Shown here: piece after piece, positions 58,265 to 64,000 of the stretch
Position numbering within the stretch: the stretch's first letter is position 1
Layout: the number at the start of each line of letters is the position of its first letter
Translations under genes and position numbers: made by a program
Origin: a virus
Strand: one strand, 5' to 3'
DNA: 64,000 nt
IMG/VR virus record: IMGVR_UViG_3300044714_000074
Location: 1-64,000 of that record
The notes under the pieces: generated by a model
Databases searched by the model: none
What the model saw: only the letters and a program-made list of their open reading frames with translations
What the model was told of the DNA's origin: nothing

Positions 58265-59119
58265 TCACGCCGCAAACTCCCCGCGCGCCCGTGCACGCGC
58301 TTCCTCTAGCGCCGCTTTACCTTTCGCCGTCAGCATTGATTCGGGAAGGTCTCTAAGTCCAAATTTCCACAAATAATAGCAGCGGCAGAAAGGAAGTTCT
58401 GCGGGGCGCTCGATTTCATCCACGTAACCCACGCCCGGCATCGGCTTGACCAAACCCGCCTTGTGCGCCCAGGAATCGCGGACCAGGAAAATATCCTTGC
58501 CGATGTCGCGCTCTTTGTGCGGCTCGCGCGCTTGGTATCCTGGCTGCCTCCAATTTGAGCGCCACTGCCCTGCTATCGCCCCGCCATCGGTGGCGAGGAT
58601 TTCTGATAGCGAAGCCGTGAGTTTGTGGCCTTGGTCGATCAGAACGCGCCGTTCTTCAAACGGCAGCGACGAAAGTGCCTTGCGAACATCCTTCTTGGTC
58701 TGCCGCGTCTCTGCGGCCGCAGTGCCACCTTTCGGGATCGACGTCGCCCACCCCTGGAAACGCTGCAGCGTCTTGTCGATGGCCTGGTCCCGATTGAGTT
58801 TTATCAGATTGGCCGACGCCATGATCCGGCGGTCGAGCTCGGAGCGGAGCGCCGGTCGTATCTTGTCAAGGGTGAAGCGCTCGACGCCAGGGTTCAGCTT
58901 CAGCAGGCCGCCCTGATCAACCATCTTTCGGTAGATCGAGGCCAAGCCGTCGCGAAGGGATTGCTCCAGCGATTCGGGGCGGATCATTGACCGCTGCGCC
59001 GCCTCGCGGATCAGGCGCGACCATTTCGCGACGCGCTCGACGGAATCGAAGCCATTCTCGACGAGATCGTTTATGGCCGCCGAGAGTACCGAATAGAAAT
59101 CATCCTTCGCCGCGGGCAT
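58265..59119 (-). CDS. Minor head protein (Mu gpF / SPP1 gp7-like head morphogenesis)
   Basis: A 284-residue protein downstream of the portal. A long helical N-terminal region is followed by the family's end motif. Here it is SWAHKAGLVKPMPGVGYVDE, then LPFCRCYYLWKF, equivalent to the H-x-N-C-R-C-x end of Mu gpF-type proteins. It probably binds the portal and DNA in the procapsid. Confidence 0.75.
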   Translation of the reverse strand: MPAAKDDFYSVLSAAINDLVENGFDSVERVAKWSRLIREAAQRSMIRPESLEQSLRDGLASIYRKMVDQGGLLKLNPGVERFTLDKIRPALRSELDRRIMASANLIKLNRDQAIDKTLQRFQGWATSIPKGGTAAAETRQTKKDVRKALSSLPFEERRVLIDQGHKLTASLSEILATDGGAIAGQWRSNWRQPGYQAREPHKERDIGKDIFLVRDSWAHKAGLVKPMPGVGYVDEIERPAELPFCRCYYLWKFGLRDLPESMLTAKGKAALEEARARARGEFAA

Positions 59120-59126
59120 GTGATCA

Positions 59127-59297
59127 TCACGCCTCGCCGAGCCGAATATGGCTCAAATCGACCCGGTGCTCGTATCGTTCGATCCTGATGACCGGGAGGA
59201 GGATGATGAGCGCGGAGTCGGACGGATCGCGGTGCACGGCGTCCGGGTTCTTGCTGCGCTGTTCGTAGTCGGCGAATCGAATAATGGTGGCCGGCAT
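59127..59297 (-). CDS. Small conserved protein (MPATIIRFADYE type)
   Basis: A 56-residue protein starting MPATIIRFADYEQRSKNPDA. This opening is frequent in small Hyphomicrobiales chromosome and prophage proteins, supporting the host guess. The remainder is hydrophobic/beta (LIILLPVIRIERYEH). Function unknown. Confidence 0.55.
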   Translation of the reverse strand: MPATIIRFADYEQRSKNPDAVHRDPSDSALIILLPVIRIERYEHRVDLSHIRLGEA

Positions 59298-59298
59298 G

Positions 59299-59493
59299 TC
59301 ATTCCACCAAGCGTAGAGTTGGTTTATTTGGCGTCGCCTCAGCGGTCATCGGCTTGGAAATAAATTCAAGCGCCTCTTGCAGAGCGGCAATCACTCTCGG
59401 CTTCTCTTCAGCCGCAGGATACAAGCACAAACTGTCTTTGGTCGTGTCGTATGAAAACCATTCCCCAATTTCATCTTTTACAACGATGATCAC
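59299..59493 (-). CDS. Hypothetical protein
   Basis: A 64-residue protein (MIIVVKDEIGEWFSYDTTKD). A mixed alpha/beta small protein, one base from its neighbour. Not recognised. Confidence 0.55.
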   Translation of the reverse strand: MIIVVKDEIGEWFSYDTTKDSLCLYPAAEEKPRVIAALQEALEFISKPMTAEATPNKPTLRLVE

Positions 59494-59511
59494 GGTCGCT
59501 TTCCCCTGTCT

Positions 59512-61074
59512 TCAAGCGTTCAGCGTCTTTCCGTTCAGGTGCCCGTTCGGCTTCGGCGTGTGCCCGGCGAGCGGCGCGAGGAGATCGGGCTCGGCATCAA
59601 TCTGGCGTCTTGCTGCCTTCCTGGCAACCCGGCGCTGCTCCTGCGAATCGTTCGCCGCGAACGGCTTCGGCTCCTTCGGCTCCTCGAGAGCCTGCTGCTG
59701 CGGCGGGACGTATTCCTCCAGCGCTTGGAGGTTGAGCTGCAGCGGGTTCTGGAACATCAGCTTGTCGCTGTTGATGTTGGCCTCCAGCCAACCCGCCACG
59801 ATCGCCTTGTTCTCGGGATCGAGCGCCGGCGCCAGAACTTCCCACACCGCGATGATCGCCTTGAGCTTGACGTCCGCCGTCTTGACCTTCTCGGAGTCCG
59901 GCTCCGTCAGCAGGTTCGGCCATTCCGCCGCGAACGAGTTCGACCACTTGTAGAAGGCGTCCTCGTAGCGGAGGTCGGCATACTCCGGGAAATCGTTCTG
60001 GATCGTCTTGTAGAACTCCGGCGTCCAGGCCCGGCGCATGATGATCGGGTCGAGGAAAGCGTAGACCGGCCGGATGTGGCGGCGAAAGGCGTCGACGAAC
60101 CCGGCGACGAGCTTGGCATCCTCGGTGCCCTCGCCGAAGCCCTCCGCGAAGGTCTCCTGCTTGAGAATAATCGCCGGCATGTCTGCCGCGGTCGCGATGT
60201 TCTCCAGGATGTTCTTGCGGGAATTGCCGTAGGCGCCGTCAATGTTCTGCATGTTCAACGTCTCGATCTTCTCGTCCGTGCCGATCGAGATCACGTTGCC
60301 GTTGACGACGGTGGCGTCCTTGACGAAGAGCCGCTTCAGACCGGCGGACGCCGACATGATGGCGTCGATGATCGCGCCGGCGGTTTTCAGCATCGCGATG
60401 AAGACGCCGGCCTTCTTGGTCACCAGGTCGTCGGTGATCATTGTCTGGATGAACGACTTCAGCGGATAAAGCGCCCGCTGGAAGACGGAGCGGCCGACGA
60501 AGCCGTAGGCCGATGTCGTGTAGGCGATATAGACCGGCCGCTCGTGCATGAGCGTGACCGTCCGGGAGCGATGATACGCCTTGCCGGAAACCGCGATCGC
60601 GGTGACCTTCATGAAGTCGATCGAGCCTGGATCCTGGTTCAGCACCAGCGAGCCGGCGGTGTTCAGCGGATCGAAGACTGAGAACGCGATCTTCAGGTCG
60701 GCGTACTGCTTCGGGTCGATCGGTTCGCTCGGTGGCACGTCCTCGCAGACCGTTGCCAGCGACCCGATTCCGTAGGCGCGAGAAACCGCGACGACGTTGT
60801 GCACGACCTCATCGCAGCCGTCGGTTTCCCATTGCTTGACGAACTGATCGCGAACCCGCTCCATCTCCGGACTGTCCGGGACGCTGATCGTGCGGGCCTG
60901 GCTCTGCGCCATCGTGATCGGCCCCTCGACCATCTTCTTGCCGAGCGGATGGTAGAGCCAGAGCGCCTTGCAGGTCTCGTAGGACGGCTGGTCGCCAGGG
61001 ACGATGTCTGGCGCGGTGAGCAGTTCGCTCAGCGCGTTGCCAAGGCCGGAGCCGTTGATGTCGACTTGGCCCAT
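59512..61074 (-). CDS. Portal protein (DUF1073 type)
   Basis: A 520-residue protein matching the anti-CRISPR-sized DUF1073 portals: SYETCKALWLYHPLGKKMVE, KQWETDGCDEVVHNVVAVSR, then PRAYGIGSLA-type wing, ILENIATAADMPAIILKQET and GEGTEDAKLVAGFVDAFR. The C-terminus is disordered. It forms the dodecameric DNA gate at one capsid vertex and lies between the terminase side and the minor head protein. Confidence 0.86.
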   Translation of the reverse strand: MGQVDINGSGLGNALSELLTAPDIVPGDQPSYETCKALWLYHPLGKKMVEGPITMAQSQARTISVPDSPEMERVRDQFVKQWETDGCDEVVHNVVAVSRAYGIGSLATVCEDVPPSEPIDPKQYADLKIAFSVFDPLNTAGSLVLNQDPGSIDFMKVTAIAVSGKAYHRSRTVTLMHERPVYIAYTTSAYGFVGRSVFQRALYPLKSFIQTMITDDLVTKKAGVFIAMLKTAGAIIDAIMSASAGLKRLFVKDATVVNGNVISIGTDEKIETLNMQNIDGAYGNSRKNILENIATAADMPAIILKQETFAEGFGEGTEDAKLVAGFVDAFRRHIRPVYAFLDPIIMRRAWTPEFYKTIQNDFPEYADLRYEDAFYKWSNSFAAEWPNLLTEPDSEKVKTADVKLKAIIAVWEVLAPALDPENKAIVAGWLEANINSDKLMFQNPLQLNLQALEEYVPPQQQALEEPKEPKPFAANDSQEQRRVARKAARRQIDAEPDLLAPLAGHTPKPNGHLNGKTLNA

Positions 61075-61081
61075 AGCGGGA

Positions 61082-61342
61082 TCAGTTTCTTTCTCTGCGC
61101 ACGCCTACGGTATTGGCGGCCTTGGTGATAGCCCCTTGCAGCATCTTCGGTTGGCGTGGCAAGTCCATCGTCTTTTTGCCATCAACTACCAGGAAGCCCC
61201 GCGTTTCGCAGACGCAGCATTCGTGTTCTCCGCACCAACCGCCATAACAATTCGGGCAGCCTATAATCTGGTCCAGAGATACGAGACCATCTTTCAATCC
61301 TTTAGTCTCGGTCACAGAATTAATTCTTTGTTTGAGTATCAT
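61082..61342 (-). CDS. Cysteine-rich zinc-binding protein
   Basis: An 86-residue protein from ATG 61342 (MILKQRINSVTETKGLKDGL). Cysteines at 29, 32, 37, 42, 43 and 45 form a compact zinc knuckle (CPNCYGGWC, then CCVCETRG). The C-terminus is basic. Found next to the portal gene. The longer reading of the frame upstream is a shadow. Function unknown. Confidence 0.62.
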   Translation of the reverse strand: MILKQRINSVTETKGLKDGLVSLDQIIGCPNCYGGWCGEHECCVCETRGFLVVDGKKTMDLPRQPKMLQGAITKAANTVGVRRERN

Positions 61343-61347
61343 TAGAA

Positions 61348-61737
61348 CTATCCCCTCAGCTTCATCGGCACCGAGCTCGGCGGCGGCGTGTGGACGATCG
61401 GCGCCTTCTGGATGCCGTCGGCAAAGGCGGATTGAATACCCTTGCGGACAATCGCAAGCGTGTTGATGTCGGACGAGACCGAGCCGGCAAGCAGGTTTCC
61501 CATCTGCCACGCCACGATGTTGAGGATCATCGTCGGGTGAACTCCTGGGGAAGAGACTAGCGTGCCGCGGAGCATCATCCCGAAGGCTTGGCGGACGATG
61601 GGCCCGAGCGCGTTCGCTGCGGCCTGCGCCGCCGCCATCATCTCCGGCGTCGGCTGCGCGACGGCTCCGGGGTTCTTCTCCAGGTGCTTGAGGACTTCCG
61701 CGACCATGTTGGGGTCGGCGCCGTTGCCTTCGGTCAT
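61348..61737 (-). CDS. Hypothetical structural-region protein
   Basis: A 129-residue helical protein with an Ala/Gln-rich N-terminal half (PEMMAAAQAAANALGPIVRQ) and a proline-rich C-terminus. Located between terminase-associated and portal genes. No known family. Confidence 0.6.
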   Translation of the reverse strand: MTEGNGADPNMVAEVLKHLEKNPGAVAQPTPEMMAAAQAAANALGPIVRQAFGMMLRGTLVSSPGVHPTMILNIVAWQMGNLLAGSVSSDINTLAIVRKGIQSAFADGIQKAPIVHTPPPSSVPMKLRG

Positions 61738-61943
61738 TGCGTCCGCTCCCTCAACACACGATTAGCAGCCTTGATGGCATCAACCGCCCGCCACCGCAGC
61801 AGCCAGTCCGGCTCCCACCACCGCCGCTTGACGCCCCAGAGAATAGCGATCCGCGTCAACTCGTGGCCGCGCACCGGCTTCCGGCCGATCAAGGCCGTCA
61901 TCGTGTAGCTGCGGTCTGAGTTCCAGGTCGGGCTGAACGACAT
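61734..61943 (-). CDS. Small basic protein
   Basis: A 69-residue protein (MSFSPTWNSDRSYTMTALIG) with a Trp/Arg-rich centre (WGVKRRWWEPDWLLRWRAVD). Its ATG overlaps the TGA of the stranded terminase end (TGATG), so before the HNH insertion it directly followed the terminase gene. Confidence 0.6.
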   Translation of the reverse strand: MSFSPTWNSDRSYTMTALIGRKPVRGHELTRIAILWGVKRRWWEPDWLLRWRAVDAIKAANRVLRERTQ

Positions 61944-62000
61944 CAGAAGCCCTCCGCGTTGCCGAGCACCACGCTGTAATCACTTTCATCCAATACCAAG
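61943..62000 (-). pseudogene. Stranded native 3' end of the terminase gene
   Basis: The minus strand here reads LDESDYSVVLGNAEGF and stop. It matches the last residues of the current terminase (IIALGNNDGF and stop), with mostly third-position DNA differences and GC-rich codons like native genes. Its TGA overlaps the next ATG. It is the displaced original end, left behind by the HNH insertion. Confidence 0.6.
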
Positions 62001-62015
62001 ATACGCTATCTTTGG
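61996..62015. repeat. Hairpin at the edge of the HNH element
   Basis: CCAAGATA-CGC-TATCTTTGG, an eight-base stem with a one-base bulge, flanked by CAATAC on both sides. It lies between the stranded terminase end and the HNH start. It may be a boundary or regulatory hairpin of the element. Confidence 0.4.
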
Positions 62016-62037
62016 CAATACTCAAAGGGAGTTCTTT

Positions 62038-62709
62038 ATGGTTGCCAGATGCGCCGCTCGCGACGAAGCAAAAGCAAAGGGCGAGCTTTTTTACTTTACG
62101 GGAATCCCATGTCCCAAAGGACACTTAGCCCCTCGCTATACGAGCGTCTATAAATGCACTGAGTGTGCGAAAGACGAATTGAAGGCGAAAAGAGAACAAA
62201 CTGCGGCCCGCCGAGCAGCCCGCCCTTTATCGGTGCGCGAGCAGGCTAAGGCCGATGGAGCTACCCGATACTTTACCGGAAAGGCGTGTCCGCGCGGACA
62301 TTTTGCTGAGCGCGCCACAGTCAATGGAGTTTGCGTTGAATGCCAGCGCGAAGATCGCCTGCGTCGAAATGCAGATGATCCAATCGTTAGAAAAAAGCGC
62401 GCTCAATATCGCAAGAAAAACGCGGAACGGTATCGGTCACATGTCCGCAATCGTCGCGCCGCCGCCAAAGCTATTCCGGGATCGCACACTAAGGATGATA
62501 TTCTGACGATCTTGGAGGCACAAAATTATCGCTGTGCATATTGCCGTCGATCAATTCGAAGAACTCATCATGTCGACCACATCATTGCCTTATCGAAGGG
62601 CGGCACCAACTGGCCAAGCAATCTTCAGCTTACTTGTTCCGGCTGCAATCTCCGCAAATGGAATAAGGACCCTGTCGATTTTGCTCAAGAACTCGGGAAA
62701 TTACTTTAA
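62038..62709 (+). CDS. HNH homing endonuclease with two zinc fingers
   Basis: A 223-residue protein on the opposite strand to the whole late operon, with RBS AAAGGGAG. Two tandem C-P-x-GH...C-x2-C fingers (C25/H29/C40/C43 and C84/H88/C99/C102) precede a basic helix and the HNH core: RCAYC, HHVDHIIALSKGGTNWPSNL, CSGCN. AT-rich compared with its neighbours. Its TAA overlaps the terminase TAA by two bases. The element appears to have replaced the terminase 3' end. Confidence 0.88.
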   Translation: MVARCAARDEAKAKGELFYFTGIPCPKGHLAPRYTSVYKCTECAKDELKAKREQTAARRAARPLSVREQAKADGATRYFTGKACPRGHFAERATVNGVCVECQREDRLRRNADDPIVRKKRAQYRKKNAERYRSHVRNRRAAAKAIPGSHTKDDILTILEAQNYRCAYCRRSIRRTHHVDHIIALSKGGTNWPSNLQLTCSGCNLRKWNKDPVDFAQELGKLL

Positions 62710-64000
62710 AAGCCGTCGTTATTTCCAAGAGCGATTATAGCCGCGTAAAGTGCGCAGTCTAAAAGATCATCTTCGCGTTTGGCTGCTTCCTTGTCGCCGA
62801 TTCGGAAGCCAACCAACTGGCCGAGCAAATGATTACGAGCCGTTTCTTTATAGGTTGTGGTCTTGTCGTAGGCTGGCCGGGCCATCTTAACCATTCCGCG
62901 GTAAAAATAGCCACTCACAGACAATGCCCGCTCATCCTTGCCCATGGCGGTCAGCTTCGATTCGATGGCATGCGCCGGCCAGCCGCGTCGAATAGATTGC
63001 TGGATCAAGACCATGCCGGAGTTCTTGTCCTCGATAAAAGCCCCTAGCGAACCCGTGCGCGCCTTGCAGGTGCGCGCCAGATGCTCGAGATGTTGGAAGA
63101 CGGTCGGCAGCCAGGTCTCGAGCAGCGCGCCTTCGATCTGGCGGATGTCCCAATCGAGGATGACGAGGTTGTGGGCTGGACCGACTGTGCCATCGGCGTT
63201 CACCGGCCGGATCGGATTGCGGACCACGGCGCAATAGATGACCGCGGTCCCGTCGTGCTCTTTGCCGGTCTTCGTGGCGGTGTCGATGACTGCGAAGACA
63301 CCTTCGCATCGAACAGGCAACTCCAATGGCTCACCATTGACCAGCAAGCTATCCCGAGTGAAAAAAGCGGCCCCTGAAAAATCGACGAAGTCAGCAAGGA
63401 ACTCCTGCTGATAAACCAGTGGCGGCGTGTTTTTCAGGAGATCGACGAAATAGGCTTCGCGCCTGAGCTGCCATTGTTCCAGAGTTTCGCCGGCGTTGCG
63501 CAGCGGGATCAGTGGATTGCTCATCGTCGGCGCGTGAAAATCAATGAAGCCGAACCGCGATATTTTTTCCCCTCGATCCTCATAGGGACAGATCGCGCGC
63601 ATCGGATTGTCGGGCTCGATGCCGTTCGTGTTCGACATAATGATCGCGGAGCCATCGTAATCCAACAGCGTGGGTTCGATCGAGCGCTGCCAAGTATCAA
63701 TGGCCTGCGGCTTTGCGAAGCCGAACTCGTCGATGATCACTCGGTGATACTTGCGTGACCGCCCGGCGTTCTCGTCCTCCAGTGACCAGAACTCGACCTT
63801 CCCGCCGGTGATCGATTCGATGATGCCTTCGGTTTTCGAGGACCGCTTCTTTGCCGCCTCGATCTGCTCGGCGATGACGTTGTAGGATTCGGAGAGCCGT
63901 TTGTGCTCCGGCGCGAACCAGCCGACCAGGCGCCCCTTGCAGGCGTCGGAGACCGCGATCGATTCGCCGAAAACGTTCTTACCCCACCTTCTTCCGCAGC
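62706..64000 (-). CDS. terL: Terminase large subunit, 5' end beyond the window
   Basis: The partial product begins at the window edge inside Walker A (CGRRWGKN). It continues through FAPEHKRLSESYNVIAEQIE, SLEDENAG and Walker B VIIDEFG to the nuclease half: IDTATKTGKEHDGTAVIYC, EDKNSG and REDDLLDCALYAAI. This ATPase-nuclease packages DNA through the portal. The last codons are AT-richer than the rest and appear to come from the HNH element. The internal GTG at 63740 is not the real start. Confidence 0.9.
   Translation of the reverse strand, partial: CGRRWGKNVFGESIAVSDACKGRLVGWFAPEHKRLSESYNVIAEQIEAAKKRSSKTEGIIESITGGKVEFWSLEDENAGRSRKYHRVIIDEFGFAKPQAIDTWQRSIEPTLLDYDGSAIIMSNTNGIEPDNPMRAICPYEDRGEKISRFGFIDFHAPTMSNPLIPLRNAGETLEQWQLRREAYFVDLLKNTPPLVYQQEFLADFVDFSGAAFFTRDSLLVNGEPLELPVRCEGVFAVIDTATKTGKEHDGTAVIYCAVVRNPIRPVNADGTVGPAHNLVILDWDIRQIEGALLETWLPTVFQHLEHLARTCKARTGSLGAFIEDKNSGMVLIQQSIRRGWPAHAIESKLTAMGKDERALSVSGYFYRGMVKMARPAYDKTTTYKETARNHLLGQLVGFRIGDKEAAKREDDLLDCALYAAIIALGNNDGF

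Noticed and set aside
1-64000. CRISPR arrays, tRNA genes, integrase, attachment sites
   Set aside because: No evenly spaced repeats, no tRNA-like cloverleaf noticed and no tyrosine or serine recombinase motifs. Absence by eye is not proof.

Overview
The window is almost entirely tailed-phage DNA (contractile tail, myovirus-type), either a free phage or a prophage. It carries a DUF2184-type major capsid protein, a DUF1073-type portal, a DUF3383-type tail sheath, a J-like baseplate protein and a tape measure. Base composition is high-GC. A phage-borne outer-membrane protein begins, after signal cleavage, with ADMPTKAPP, a sequence typical of Hyphomicrobiales (Bradyrhizobium/Rhodopseudomonas/Methylocystis-like) porins and Omp25-type proteins, so an alphaproteobacterial host is the best guess. 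I found no integrase, DNA polymerase, tRNA or CRISPR array. Layout: (1) 1-1623, leftward: a broken ParB-like ORF at a long C-tract, a RusA resolvase, two small proteins and a HTH regulator. (2) 1624-1730, a divergent control region with a strong dyad overlapping a TTGACA element. (3) 1731-13588, rightward early operon of tightly overlapping genes: ERF annealing protein, YqaJ exonuclease, TOPRIM protein, HerA-like ATPase, a frame-broken DnaA-domain-IV-like gene, a Gp37/Gp68 (DUF5131) protein and a DHH phosphoesterase. (4) A 312-base convergent junction with a hairpin terminator. (5) 13901-64000, a leftward late region whose transcription runs from the terminase (right edge, truncated) through head, tail, baseplate and fibres to a lysis/envelope cluster. 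If the molecule is circular, the leftward 1-1623 genes would read into the terminase. The late region holds several accessory layers. Three freestanding endonuclease-like genes (HNH, GIY-YIG and a triple zinc-knuckle protein) sit among the structural genes. At two of them the displaced end of the invaded gene is still present as a diverged duplicate: terminase 3' end at about 61943-62000 and neck-gene 5' end at about 41602-41646. Three paralogous glycosyltransferase-like proteins, two methyltransferase-like proteins, an epimerase-like protein and a DNA cytosine methylase are interleaved with head and neck genes. At least five large products of the structural operon carry Sec- or Tat-type signal peptides, as do a small lipoprotein and an outer-membrane barrel, so this phage seems to export an unusual number of beta-rich proteins. 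Lysis appears to use a DUF1906 glycosidase-like protein, an RlpA-like domain, a class-3 lipase, small membrane proteins and candidate spanins. Start sites were chosen mainly by the genome's habit of ATGA/GTGA/TGATG overlaps and by visible ribosome-binding sites. All family assignments come from motif recognition by eye, with no database search.
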